Part shown: piece by piece, positions 24,174 to 36,421 of the stretch
Layout of the letters: every line of letters starts with the position of its first letter
How positions within the stretch are numbered: the first letter of the stretch is position 1
NCBI GenBank assembly: GCA_963921795.1
Contig: OY997645.1
Span: forward strand, 18,108,865-18,172,864
Reading direction: 5' to 3'
Source of the DNA: Nannobrachium achirus
Taxonomy: Eukaryota > Chordata > Actinopteri > Myctophiformes > Myctophidae
DNA length: 64,000 nucleotides
Notes under the pieces: generated by a model
Databases searched by the model: none
What the model saw: only the letters and a program-made list of their open reading frames with translations
Told to the model about the DNA's origin: nothing
Translations under genes and position numbers: made by a program

Positions 24174-24951
24174 CCTACATCCACCATGACTTTCTCTCAT
24201 GCTCCTCCATCGTAATAACTGTTATGTTTGTTGCATTGAGATGAACTGGTTGTCCATAAAGTGATAAGTGGTATTTCATCTTAGTGATTTGTTATTCAGT
24301 ACCATATATGGCGTGTGGTGACTTCTGAGAAGTTTAGCCACATTAACATACATAATAAGCATTACTTCTTATTCCCATCAGTTCTTTGTGCTGGCTGACT
24401 TAAGATAATTAGTGAGCCAGGCTGATTCTATGCTTAGATAAGCTCAGAGGAAGAGCTGTAGATAAAACACTGATATTGTCGCTGTCGGGTGGAAACCTTG
24501 TATGTCCAAAATGTTTCATTTTCAGGAGATTAAAAAAAAAGAACCTGTGGTCCAATGCACACCCTACATCCACCATGACTTTCTCTCATGCTCCTCCATC
24601 GTAATAACTGTTATGTTTGTTGCATTGAGATGAACTGGTTGTCCATAAAGTGATAAGTGGTATTTCATCTTAGTGATTTGTTATTCAGTACCATATATGG
24701 CGTGTGGTGACTTCTGAGAAGTTTAGCCACATTAACATACATAATAAGCATTACTTCTTATTCCCATCAGTTCTTTGTGCTGGCTGACTTAAGATAATTA
24801 GTGAGCCAGGCTGATTCTATGCTTAGATAAGCTCAGAGGAAGAGCTGTAGATAAAACACTGATATTGTCGCTGTCGGGTGGAAACCTTGTATGTCCAAAA
24901 TGTTTCGTTTTCAGGAGATTAAAAAAAAAGAACCTGTGGTCCAATGCATCC
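24174..24951. repeat. tandem duplication of a 389-bp segment
   Basis: Sequence from 24174 repeats from 24563 with an exact offset of 389 bp to about 24948. I saw only one substitution (A/G within TGTTTCRTTTTCAGG). The unit includes the left end of a MITE-c copy. Confidence 0.95.
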
Positions 24952-25268
24952 CGATGTTTATTATTTAGTCACAAGCTCTTGTTAGTACTTTTCTTTGGTT
25001 AAATACTTAAAATAATAATAAAGCCCACTTACAGACTTAAGCACTTCCACTTTCCCTTTCAAAGATAGTTCTACAGTAGCAAACGTAGCAGATGTACAAG
25101 CTCACAACGCTTTGCATCGTGATGCATTGTGACCTAGAAGTTATTCTATTTTCACTACTTTTTGCATGACACTGTCAAAGTCTGTCATACGATGAAGTGG
25201 GGCATCAATTAGCGGGGGGAAAAAACCCATAAAATGACGATGCAAGGTTTCTGCTGGACAGCAGCGAT
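24871..25268. mobile_element. MITE-c copy 3, decayed and partly duplicated
   Basis: Left end CTGTCGGGTGGAAACCTTG (24871) and right end TGCTGGACAGCAGCGAT (about 25268), with a decayed fold-back module at 25086-25150. Its left end is also present in the first unit of the 389-bp duplication (24482). Confidence 0.65.
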
Positions 25269-25385
25269 ATGGAAGCCTATAGGCGCAGAGAGATGTGGGA
25301 CTCAGATTGATCAGGTGAGGCCCAGTATGCAGGATTCAATTAGGAGGAAGAGATGGGCTTAGATAGAGTAATCCATATTTCTGGG

Positions 25386-26046
25386 GATTTGTGTTTGCTT
25401 TGGACCTCGGGTCTGGATTTACCCATTATTATGTTATCAAATAATTCTCAGCAGTTCTCTGCCACAGGTAACTTTTTAACCCATTTAGAACGGGTACACA
25501 TTTTGTGTATCATTATTTTATGCTTTAACTATTGAAAAATAGCAGATATACAAGCTCACAGCGCGGCACCGAGTGCCGCGCTGCGAGCTCGTAGATCTGC
25601 TATTTTTGAAAAATCGTGAAAATTTTAATTTTGACCCGATTCTATAAGTGTCTTTTGAATCCTTCTAAAGTGTTTTTGAAAAACCTATGTTTCTATGTCA
25701 GCAATCTGGCCAGCCATCGTCAAAGAAAAGGTCCTTTTCACTTAACTGGAGCTCAGTTAGTCTGTTCTTGAGAGACTACTATGTCAGTGGATCTCAAACT
25801 TTTTTCATGTGAAGGACCCCCAAAATGATATTTATTTGGCCACGGACCCCCAATTCAAAATATCTAGTTCCAGGGACCACCCAGAAGCAAAATTTGAGTT
25901 ACAAACGTTCGCTTTGAAAAATACATATATTCAAAGATTTGCACACATTTTCGATTTGTGTTTGCTTTGGACCTCGGGTCTGGATTTACCCATTATTATG
26001 TTATCAAATAATTCTCAGCAGTTCTCTGCCACAGGTAACTTTTTAA
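25386..26046. repeat. 94-bp direct repeats flanking a transposon complex
   Basis: 25386-25479 and 25953-26046 appear identical (both start GATTTGTGTTTGCTTTGG and end AACTTTTTAA, offset 567 bp). Between them lie a fold-back module (25532-25609), a hAT sequence starting CAGTGGATCTCAAAC (about 25788) and part of family A. Confidence 0.93.
25532..25609. repeat. fold-back module with long arms and 3-nt loop
   Basis: Left arm TTGAAAAATAGCAGATATAC, centre GCGCGGCAC-CGA-GTGCCGCGC, right arm GTAGATCTGCTATTTTTGAA. One of the best preserved copies. Confidence 0.93.
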
Positions 26047-26489
26047 AATGCCTGTCGCTGCACTTGCAATGTTTTGCAAGTTTCTGCCGGGGTGTGTTTC
26101 ATCACGGGAGACATCCTCCATGAGAAATTGAAACACAGAGAGGACTCCTGTTGGGCGAGTCTCTGATGTGATGTTCTGATGTTGTTATGAAGGAAATGGG
26201 AATAATAATTGGGTTTAGTCACGCAGATTCACTCTATCATTACAGAGGGCTCTGCCATTTGTCAGAGGGGATTTTACACTGGTGAGTCATCAGTATGTAG
26301 AAGGAAAAAAAAAGAAGGAAAAAAATACAAGATTTGTATGGTTAAAATGTTAAACAATATTTCACCATTTTCACAGTTCACAACACTTCACAACAACACA
26401 TTGTGAGCTTGTAGAACAGCTATGTTCAAATTACCAATGTATACAGATTTAAAGTGGCTAGACTTAATGCTACAGTATATGAACTGCTG

Positions 26490-26668
26490 ATCGACCTATA
26501 GGTCAAGGCGCATACCACTTAGCATGGATGCCTGGCGGCGTCGCCGGTTCAATTCCCGAACCGGATGACCTTTGCCGCTTGTCACTCCCCATCTCTCCCC
26601 CCATTTCCTGTCAGTCTACTGTCCTATCAATAAAGGCATGAAAGCCCAAAAACAAATCTTAAAAAAGG
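26490..26668 (+). mobile_element. tRNA-derived SINE
   Basis: GGTTCAATTCC (26547-26557) is a polymerase III B box within a tRNA-like head. The body ends CCTGTCAGTCTACTGTCC then AATAAAGGC with an AAAGCCCAAAA tail, a 3' module common in fish tRNA-SINEs. A half fold-back (26399-26425) lies just upstream, and a hAT-type end (CCCCACTTTGAGAAGCACT) abuts downstream. Confidence 0.75.
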
Positions 26669-26989
26669 TACCACCGGGCCCCACTTTGAGAAGCACTATG
26701 CTATATGCGGCCTGTCTAGCAGGGCAGCTCTAAGAGGAAAATGCACATGAATCATGATTCAAACCATGTTGGCAGTTCAGGGCTACCATCCATTACCATT
26801 GCCAGCTCTCAAATCCAGCTCACCTTCGTGGCATGTCTGCCTTCATGCACAGCAGAAATGTCATAAAAGCAATCTGAAAAAAAAAGAAAAGAAAAGAACT
26901 AAAACCACAGTGTCTGTCCCCCACCGACATACCTGTACAGTACCTGCTTCCTCAAATGGAACCAAATGGACCCGTTAGAGTCCACGGTC

Positions 26990-27195
26990 AGAGTTAAGGG
27001 GAGACCTTGAAATTTGAAAGTTTGAGAAACACTGACTCAGAGAGTGTACAAATGGAACCAAATGGACCATTACGGGTCCATTTGGTTCCCTTTGTACACT
27101 GTTACGGGGTACACAGTTACGGGGGTCTGTGACCTAATTTGCACACCAAACCGGGGGTTGTTGAAATTAAAACATTTGAGAAGCACTGTGCTCTG
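26990..27195. mobile_element. hAT-like fragment with a second palindrome type
   Basis: Contains two hAT-like edges (TTTGAGAAACACTG near 27035 and TTTGAGAAGCACTG near 27190) and a palindrome with 26-nt arms (27043-27068, 27075-27100, one mismatch) built on GTACAAATGGAACCAAATGG. Half-palindromes of the same sequence occur near 29676 and 57690. Confidence 0.65.
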
Positions 27196-28149
27196 TACTG
27201 TACAAAAACGTGGAGGCCAGAGGTAATGGTAATGGTTTTTGATAATGATCCCGGGATCAGCTTTTGCTGCCGCAGGGGCCACCCGTCGCACAGACGGTGT
27301 GCTGATGAGTTCTTTGAAGTGGGCTGGACGCGTGTCAGCCGTAACTGTAATTTTCCAGGCCTTGATTGGTGAAGCGTGGGTGAGATGGAGCTGCCAGTGT
27401 ACGTGGGAACAACACTGTGGTCGTCATTCAGCTGTAAACAGATTAGCGGATCTGAAGTGCCACAACAACATTATAAGGCCTCCTATAGGAGAAGGCAAAA
27501 GTGTTTGCTTCCAATGTTTTGAAGGAGGCTCTTGGCAAACAGTCATACATTCCTAATCAACAATCTCCCACCTTCCACTTTCGCTTCACAGTGTTCAGTC
27601 AGAGCTGCCAAGAATGGTCTTTTTATGATTTGTACGGTCCCAGAGTAGATTTGTCATGCACGAAAAGAGGTCACTATAATAAATCACTCTTCTAGATGAC
27701 CTTAATGCAACATGAAATACATTTCTGCGGTGCATGAAGGTAGACATGCAACAGTAAATAACACACTATCTAACAATAACAGTGTTGCTTTTTTTGTAGC
27801 TCCTTTTGGAACCTCTCCCCCAGTTTTCTCGCCCGGACAGCTTGGTGGCGAAACATATTCTGGGAACACAGATTAGAGGCCAGTCACGCATGCGCGTTAC
27901 TGCCAATTATTAGTCAATAGCTTTTTCTTTGATCACAACCGCTATTTCCTTGTCGATAATTGTCAAGTTCTATAACCACATGGGATTTGGCTGTGCCTCC
28001 ATTGCAAGACTTTGAACACACTAGATGCTCACTAGAGCTACTTCTCTACTGCACATAGAGGAGTGATGGTTAAGATCTGATGCAGAGAACGTTTAATCTT
28101 CAAAGGTTCCATTTATTTAAATGTCCTTTAACAATGATTGTTTCTTTTG
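27196..28149. other. no feature recognised
   Basis: Ordinary intron sequence; ORFs at 27239-27695 have no recognisable domain. Confidence 0.45.
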
Positions 28150-28262
28150 TCTTATTGCTCAGTGTCTAAATGAATATCTTAATGCTTAATGCTTTGTGTA
28201 AAGCACACTGAATTGAATTGTTGTTGAAAAGGGTGCTATACAAATGAACTTGCCTTGCCTAT
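28150..28262 (+). mobile_element. LINE-like 3' tail
   Basis: GTGCTATACAAATGAACTTG followed by CCTTGCC matches the fish LINE/SINE tail pattern '..gctatacaaataaa..ttgccttgcc'. No upstream ORF remains. Confidence 0.5.
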
Positions 28263-28778
28263 AGTATTAGAACACTGCATTGTAGTCCCAATATCGCCAT
28301 TGTTTTGTGATTTATTAGACGAATAGACTGAGACATTAATATTCATAGATAGCCTATGAAGACAGACTGAATACCGAAGAATCATGCTGTGAAATTATAT
28401 TAATCGGACGTTAACCTACTTGCTATCCTGTTTCTCCACCAGCTTGATGAGCTGCTCCGAGGCGAGAAAGCCACCCTTAGGCTTCAGACAGTCTGTTGTC
28501 TGTAGCTCTGGCGTTTGTAAATGCCAACACATTTAAACAGGCTGACCCCTTCAGATCGGGGCCCCATTTATCTCTCAGCACATTGGCAGGTTTAGACGTT
28601 TCTTTTTCTTCCCCAGGCTCCTTCTCACCCACTCCATTAACATGCTTAATAAAACGTTATTAACTGGGATCTCCCACTTTGCCGGCACCTGAGCCTTGGC
28701 ACATACACAGACGTGCCATTTCAAAACCTCACATGTCCCGCCATTGGCAAGACGGTAGATTTTCAGGGGATCTGCAGA

Positions 28779-28806
28779 AAATGTAGATTGTAGATCAGCT
28801 ATTTTT
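28779..28806. repeat. half fold-back module
   Basis: GATTGTAGATCAGCTATTTT corresponds to a right arm. Confidence 0.6.
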
Positions 28807-29151
28807 GCTAGTTTCTGCAAAAATAAGCTCTGTTCTCCATAAAAATTTGAAAAGCGAAACAGGAAAAGAAACCGGTGGAAAAAATGCTTTTGCAGGACAT
28901 TTTCAGGAAAAGAAGAGGTGAAACGGCACATCTGTGTGCGCACGCACGCCCCAAATTATTTTGGGGGGGTCCCCAAATGATTAACTTAATGTGCAATGTT
29001 GTTTTCTCACTCAACAGTAAACAAACCAACATGAAGTTTAAGTGTATAGAGGGTACACATTTTTAAAGTGACAATTTGAGGACTTTTTAATACCTCTAAA
29101 ATGACAAATTAAACATTGGTCAAATTGTCAAATATTAGAGGCAGAAATTGT

Positions 29152-29347
29152 GAAAATTGCCGATCTACATGCTCACAACGCCTCGCAACGCGAGGCATTG
29201 TGAGCATGTAGATCTGCTATTTTCCCAATAGAACCTTGTTATACAAGATGTAATGCCTCATATCTTAGTGCTCGTCAGGGTGGGGGGGTCCCCAGTTAAA
29301 ATATGGTTATTTTGGGGGTCGCGGCCTGAAAAGGTTGAGAACCACTG
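29152..29347. mobile_element. hAT 3' part with fold-back module
   Basis: The fold-back has 34-nt arms (29152-29185, 29191-29224, three mismatches) and a 5-nt loop. The element ends GTTGAGAACCACTG at 29347. The 5' end was not identified. Confidence 0.75.
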
Positions 29348-29349
29348 TA

Positions 29350-29410
29350 GTAAGAGAAAGAGAGAGAGAGAGGTGGTGTTGGTCATGGTGGTGGTGGTGG
29401 TGGTGGTGGG
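29350..29410. repeat. (AG)n and (GGT)n microsatellites
   Basis: A short AG tract is followed by about eight GGT units. Confidence 0.93.
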
Positions 29411-29828
29411 CGGAGGTTGTCTTCACTCTGCTGAATGCCACGCTTGGGTGCCCCGGTACTGTAGCTGTGCTTCTCCAGAGAATAAGGCAGCAGTAACGTG
29501 GACAGGGGGAGGTGAACGCGCCACCTGTGCTAGTGCCGCCCCCATGCACACTGCATGGGTGCACACAGCATCAATAGCAGATATGTGACAGAGCCTTTGT
29601 TTTGACACAAACGAGCAACAGGTGAATTTGATCCCGAGTCAGATAGGGTGTCCTCAGTTTTCATTTAACTCAGATAGTGTACAAAATGGAACCAAATGGA
29701 CCGTGTAAGCCTGTAAATGTACACTCATGTTAAATCAACACACTCCACACAGTGCGTTGTTCTTCTGACTGTGTTCACTAGTGTAAACCCCTCTAGTCAA
29801 CTGCTGATATCTGGACTAGACTGTAGAC

Positions 29829-30247
29829 CAGGGGTCTTCAACAGGGGGTCCGGGACCCCTAGGGGGTCCTCAGAGTTACTACAGGGAATCCTCCAAATCT
29901 TCCAATCGTTTTTATATTAACAACTTGAACCCTATTTGTCCATATTCTGAGAACTGTAGACAAAAATGTTCAGAGCTTGTAGATCAGCTATCTTCGGCAA
30001 AGAGGTTTGGTGTAGAGGAGAAAAAGAGCAGACCAAGTACAGAGTGAAAGGTCAAGTTTATTAGGTAGTGACGGTTCAAGTGGTTAAATATCTGAAAACA
30101 CAAATTGACATGAATCCCAAAATACACTGATGATCGTGCTGTCAAACAATTAAACTATATGGTATCTATGAACAGGTTGTGGGGGTCCCTGCTTCATCTC
30201 TCTCTCAACTAAGGAGTCCTTGGCCTGAAAAACGTTGAATACCCCTG
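29829..30247. mobile_element. non-autonomous hAT, family F2 copy 1
   Basis: Begins CAGGGGTCTTCAACAGGGGG and ends ACGTTGAATACCCCTG. The flanking octamers CTGTAGAC and CTATAGAC match at 7 of 8 positions. Only the right half of the internal fold-back remains (29970-29995). Confidence 0.88.
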
Positions 30248-30799
30248 CTATAGACGCTTGGTAACATGCCAATGAAGTTCATTTCCAAGCCATTACATTT
30301 GGGAAATAAATCATTACCTGTAGTCCATCTTTGGATATCCCTAATGTACTATAGGAGATCCAATCAGCGGTGTTATCACTACCAAGCGCACCGATAACAC
30401 CATAACGCAACATAACTTCAATAATCCCGAGGGGAAATTAACGGTATCTTGCATCATCCCTCCTTATGCACATTGACTAGCAATCATTTTGGGGAGGTGA
30501 GCAAACTTGATCTCCATTCAGACGGTTAGTGTAATTTTGAAATGAGGTTTCGTACATGGGCCTGACTACTCGGGCCAGGCTTTTACGTGAATGAGGTTTT
30601 TCCGGTCAAGTGGCCGGTGCCAGATGGTGCTTGTTTATTTTCAAACCACTTACTTTTGTTCCCCTGCTCTCTGGGTCGCTGACTTGGGAGAAACGGTTTG
30701 GCACACTTCGCCAAGACGGCCCACTCTGGCTCTGATCATAATATTCAAATGGCTGTATGAGCCAGTTGATTATGAAGCTATGCACAAAAAAGTTGAACG

Positions 30800-30800
<1 letters not shown>

Positions 30801-30889
<89 letters not shown>
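30801..30889. repeat. (TG)n microsatellite
   Basis: Uninterrupted TG repeats. Confidence 0.98.
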
Positions 30890-30891
<2 letters not shown>

Positions 30892-31012
30892 CATGTGTGC
30901 GTGTCTACGTGCGTGCATGATTTTGTCTGTCTTGCAAGCACCCAAGTACATTTCTCATGCCATTTCCTCATGTGTACAGTGGCCCCTATCACCGCCTGGG
31001 AACGGTGTAGTC

Positions 31013-31165
31013 CAGTGCTTCTCAAAGATGTTCATGTCAAGGACTCCCAAATTGATATATTTGGCTGCAGATCAGAATATTTTGCCATAGGAGAAGATTA
31101 TTCCGTCAACATTTGTCAAAATTCTTTGAAAATTTGCAAATCAACAAAGCTCACAACGCATCACA
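31013..31165. mobile_element. hAT-like 5' fragment
   Basis: Begins CAGTGCTTCTCAAAGATGTT and shows the CAAGGACTCCCAAATTGATA block related to hAT sequences at 17383 and 25788. A partial module (AAAGCTCACAACGCATCAC) occurs at about 31147. The right end is not clear. Confidence 0.55.
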
Positions 31166-31636
31166 AGCAATATTAGATTAAGCACATGATCCTTTGCCGG
31201 CTTCAGAATTGTGCAAACACAGACAATTGTGTTCACTGGAGCACCTACTGTAGTAAGACATGAGGCCATTACAGAGGGGCATTGATCAAGAACCAAGGAG
31301 ACACTAGATACATAGTTAAGACATACAGTCATTGGAGACATATGGGTCATCTGTTATGGCTGTAATCACTGTGTATTTCCAGCTCTATGAGTAGAAAGTA
31401 GATCACACTTGACAGTTATCTATTAAACTTTTCTTCAGCGATGAACATGCTATATACATGGCGTGGGAGGCCTGGGGGGTGCAGGGTGTTAATTAAGATA
31501 CTGCGGTCATCTCATCAGAGTGACGTCTCCGAGAATAAGTCAATTAAAGCACAGGCTGCAGCTCTTTGACGTGTTTCAAGCTCGGTGGATGATGTAAAGA
31601 GCAGAGTAGAAGAGGTTCTGATGTTTGTTTGATTCT

Positions 31637-32024
31637 CAGGGGTGGAAAAGGTACTCACATCATGTTTTACTTAAGTAAAAGTATCAATACTGCAATTTAG
31701 AATTACTCGAAAATAAATAGCAGATCTACAAGCTCACAATGCGTCACATCGCAATGCATGTGAGCTTTAGATTGTCTATTTTCAAATAGCCAAAACAGGA
31801 CTGAAGTGGTTAATGTATGTTAATGTATGATACAAAGTATCTAGTAACTAAAGTTGTCATAAAATTGTAGTGGAGTACGATATTTGCCTCTGAGATATAG
31901 TGGAGTAGAATTAAAAGTATTGGAAATTGGAAATATTCAAGTAAAGTACAAAAACCTCAAAATGTTACCTCAAAAAGTACAGTACTTAAGTAAACGTACT
32001 TAGAGTAGTTGCTTTACACCACTG
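31637..32024. mobile_element. non-autonomous hAT, family d copy with fold-back insert
   Basis: Begins CAGGGGTGGAAAAGGTACT and ends TTTACACCACTG. The flanks TTGATTCT and TTGAGTCT match at 7 of 8. A fold-back module (31709-31791) interrupts the family sequence after AATTACTC; the related copy at 52475 runs through this point without the module. Confidence 0.9.
31709..31791. repeat. fold-back module inside hAT family d
   Basis: ATAGCAGATCTACAAGCTCA pairs with TGTGAGCTTTAGATTGTCTA across a CG-containing centre. The right arm has diverged. Confidence 0.88.
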
Positions 32025-33358
<1,334 letters not shown>

Positions 33359-33520
33359 ATTGTTGAACCGTATTGTGTAGTACAAGAACAAGATCGTCTA
33401 TATTTTCCGAATTGCTGGAAACTTGACATGAAGAAAGCAAAATAGAATAAAGGAGGAGCAGAACAAGTCTGGTGTGAGAAACCTCAATCATCACTTGTTA
33501 ACCTCAGCTGCCTACTCTCC

Positions 33521-33522
<2 letters not shown>

Positions 33523-33601
<79 letters not shown>

Positions 33602-33660
33602 TGTGCGTGTGCGTGTGCGTGTGTGTGTGTGTGTGTGCGCGTGTGTACGTACGAGCAAGT
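33523..33660. repeat. (GT)n microsatellite with GTGC interruptions
   Basis: A second GT tract only 165 bp from the previous one. Confidence 0.97.
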
Positions 33661-34163
33661 GAGCAGTGAGCGTGTGTATGTGCGTACGTTTTAGCATGTG
33701 CGATCATGCGTGTTATGCACGCATGTCTGTGAGTATACATGATATATTCAATATGGCTCCAGAGCCTGATACAGTAGGCCTCTATGACACTGTCACACGT
33801 CAGTATCACTTTATTCTCCCCTCTCTCACCTACAGTAATGCGCCCCATCTTCCCCCTAATGCAGTTCGTCACACGTCACCTTTTTTCCGCCTTAGCTCTT
33901 TGTGGCGGGCAGAGAGGAAGGCAAATTACAGCAACCCTTTGAATACATGGGTGTGACGCCGAGCTAATGTGTGCCAGGAACACAGTGTTGGCAGACGTGA
34001 AAGTGTTAGCTGCTCTATGGCATGTATGGGAGGAGGGGCCTATATTGTATCACGAAGGCATCAATTAACTAAGATGGCCCTTCCCCTTATTGTGTGCACA
34101 GCGTTCTGCACCTCAGAGCGTTTTTCACTCAATAGGGACTTTAACTGTTCTGCTGCCGTTGAC

Positions 34164-34220
34164 AGTCCTCACCGTCATTGAAAGGGTTAATACCATGGCG
34201 CCGTTGACGGTGAGGACTGT
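34164..34220. repeat. 15-bp perfect inverted repeat
   Basis: ACAGTCCTCACCGTC (34164-34178) and its exact reverse complement (34206-34220) enclose 27 bp. Confidence 0.9.
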
Positions 34221-35113
34221 GAATCTTACTGTATATACAGTAAAGATATGATTACTTACTGTACGTCGCTCCGGTCCCGCCCGCATCGGTAATGTCGGTG
34301 ATTTGTTTACAACGCACGTTGGGCGTGCACGCGAAGTGAAGCTCCTCAATGTTAAGTCAATGGAGAGGCCCATAAAGAAACTTCATTTAAACAAAATAGC
34401 CATTTTGAGACATTTTGCAGCAGATCTAAATGTAAACAAGGCACAAGGCAGGGCGCAGCCATCTTTCCTCTTCTTGTCCCACACTGTCATGTGACTAGAT
34501 GACGTAATCGTTGCCGTCAAGTGATAATCCAAAAAAACAAAAACAACCCCCTTCCAGCCCTTCAAAATAATAGCGGCGGCCTATGGAGGAAACTGCGTGG
34601 CACCGAGGCACCAAGCAACCTTCAGATTAAGAGGCACTAGTTGTGTTAAGCTTGGAAGGGGTTTCAGGACGACTCCATTAGGCGGAAGTAGAGCTGTAGC
34701 AGTCAAAATCGTTACGCAAAAAGCTGGCGGTGACGGGTTCCCACCCCTTTTACTGAACTCTTTGTTTCCCATGGTGACGCATCTATGCAGCAGACGTTGT
34801 AGACACTACGTGGAAAGGTAGCTTCTGCCGTAGCACTGATCCATGTCCGGTTGCCGTAGCGGACTGCTGTAGCCGTCATTGCTTCAAGTCCCTAATGCCT
34901 CATAGGTCAACTGTGACGTTTGTGCGACACGACCACTTATTTGATTGGCAGAAATGGGATTATTGATGGATGATGTTGCCAAGCACTTTTCGACTATTCA
35001 GTCGTACTTCATCTTTCTCTTCCTTTTAATTTCGCAATCAATGTTATCTGTAGTCAGTACTAGTCACATGACCTGTAGTCATATGATCGCGTCTGACATA
35101 TATACCCCTTATC
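34221..35113. other. no gene recognised; GC-richer than flanks
   Basis: Sequence immediately upstream of the first exon, with CpG-containing stretches at 34258-34340 and 34570-34740. It may be a decayed element; no boundary was found. Confidence 0.45.
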
Positions 35114-35130
35114 TTTTCTCCATCCTTCAG

Positions 35131-35280
35131 GAGCAGTGGCCGTGTTTTCCCAGCAGCCCCAGGACCTGGTGGTGGTGGCGGGCCAGCCGGTGACCTTGCC
35201 CTGCTCCATCCCTGACTATCACGGTGTTGTGCTGTGGATCAAAGACGGCCTGGCGCTGGGGGTTGGCAGGGACCTGTCAG
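35131..35280 (+). CDS. kirrel3: kirrel3 internal exon: N-terminal half of Ig domain 1
   Basis: This exon encodes the first half of the first Ig domain of a Kirrel-family (Neph) single-pass adhesion receptor, which binds in trans at synapses and other cell contacts. It is preceded by a pyrimidine-rich acceptor ending CATCCTTCAG (35121-35130), with a plausible branch point CTGAC near 35093-35097, and followed by donor GTAAGA at 35281. Reading starts with two bases of a split codon (phase 1), then 49 whole codons, then one base. Visible signatures are FSQQPQD, the strand-B cysteine in TLPC (codon at 35202-35204), the core strand-C tryptophan in VLWIKD (35235-35237), and the block [16 protein letters not shown]. 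From memory of the family, this block fits vertebrate KIRREL3 better than KIRREL1, whose equivalent has VQWTKDGLALGMG. The ORF is open throughout and joins in frame to the exon at 48842. Which teleost kirrel3 paralogue this is cannot be decided. Confidence 0.93.
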
Positions 35281-35302
35281 GTAAGAAGAAGTGATGTGTA
35301 TC

Positions 35303-35468
35303 AAGCAAGGCTAATTTATGCTCTTGTCGCGCCGTGGTGTCATGCACCGAGAACGGCAGAGAATAGCAGACCTACAAGCTCAAAATGTGTCGCGTCCGTG
35401 ACCCTAACCCTAACCCTAACCCTCTGCCTATTAGTCGCCTACACTCGCATGGTATGAATCAGGCTTTA
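35303..35468. mobile_element. Harbinger-like MITE relic with half fold-back and telomere-like tract
   Basis: The edges AAGGCTAATTTATGCTC and (reverse complement) AAAGCCTGATTCATACC are imperfectly inverted, resembling the element at 60334-60469. Inside, AGCAGACCTACAAGCTCA (35366-35383) is a left half-module. Where the right arm should be there is a CCCTAA array (35400-35423). It lies 23 bp from the exon's donor site. Confidence 0.55.
35400..35423. repeat. interstitial telomere-like (CCCTAA)n, about four units
   Basis: Reads ACCCTAACCCTAACCC and onward to CCCT. Confidence 0.93.
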
Positions 35469-36089
35469 CCCTACCCCTCTTCCCAGCCCTGCCCCTCCCT
35501 CTTCCTCTTTCTCCTTCTATTTAATTTAATTTCTTTATTATGTTGTATTGTATAAAACAGTAGGAATACAGAATACAATACAGAATAAAATAGGATAGGA
35601 AGATCGCTATAACAGGGTATATTTCTGATGCTATTTTAAAATGGATTTCTTTAACTTTAGGTGCAATAGGACATTCTACTTAAAGGGACCTCTATTGTAT
35701 TTCATACAGTGAATGAGTTAAAGCCCCCCAAATATTTATTTCTTTCTTATTTTTTTTTTACTGTTATCACATTTCTTTTTTATTACATTTGCAAACTGAT
35801 GTGTATTTTTTGATTATGGGAATTTCCTTTACACATTTTTCATACCTATTTCTTGAAATAATCATGTTAAACTTTTCTGAATTCAATAAATCACATACAA
35901 ATGTTCAATTATTGTCATTCCAGTCAGCTTTAAATAGTTTTTTTTAAGTGGTTTTCTATTTATGGTAATATTATAAAACAAATTGTGTGGTGACAAATTG
36001 AGGGTAATTGTGGGCGTATTTGTGGAGCGCGGCGATCAAAGTTGGATTGTTTTATAGTTAATCTAATTTCAGGGGAGCGTTCTTTAGGT
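35469..36089. other. AT-rich intron sequence
   Basis: T-rich and A-rich stretches; no feature recognised. Confidence 0.45.
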
Positions 36090-36310
36090 TAGATTATACT
36101 TTATTGACAAGAATGGCAGCAGCAACATAGCATATAAACATCAGCAAGATATGAAGGCAGCAGCACGATACATAAAGGCAGCAGCATACACTAGGCTTAC
36201 TAACGGCAGCAGAAGAGCGACAAATGCATGACATGTATACTGTGATACTATACTAAGGCCGCAGCATACCAACAGCCTAGGAATAAGAACAGGCATCTAT
36301 GCAACTTAGG
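36090..36310 (-). mobile_element. possible LINE 3' fragment
   Basis: Reverse-complemented, the edge reads TTGTCAATAAAGTATAATCT, a tail of the type seen on fish L2/Rex LINEs. Repeated GGCAGCAGCA motifs follow. No coding remnant. Confidence 0.4.
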
Positions 36311-36360
36311 CAGGAGCATAACTTGGCGATGGATTCTGTATTCGGGTCATTTCCTGCAGG

Positions 36361-36421
36361 CCCACGATCACACGTGTACCATGTACGGCGAAGTACATGT
36401 ATGGCTGTGTACGTCGTGGGC
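36361..36421. repeat. imperfect hairpin
   Basis: CCCACGATCACACGTGTACC and the downstream GTGTACGTCGTGGGC pair imperfectly around ATGTACGGCGAAGTACAT. Confidence 0.7.

Noticed and set aside
34303-34821. ORFs upstream of the first exon as an extra kirrel3 exon
   Set aside because: No signal-peptide character, no Kirrel-like residues and no suitable donor in the required phase.
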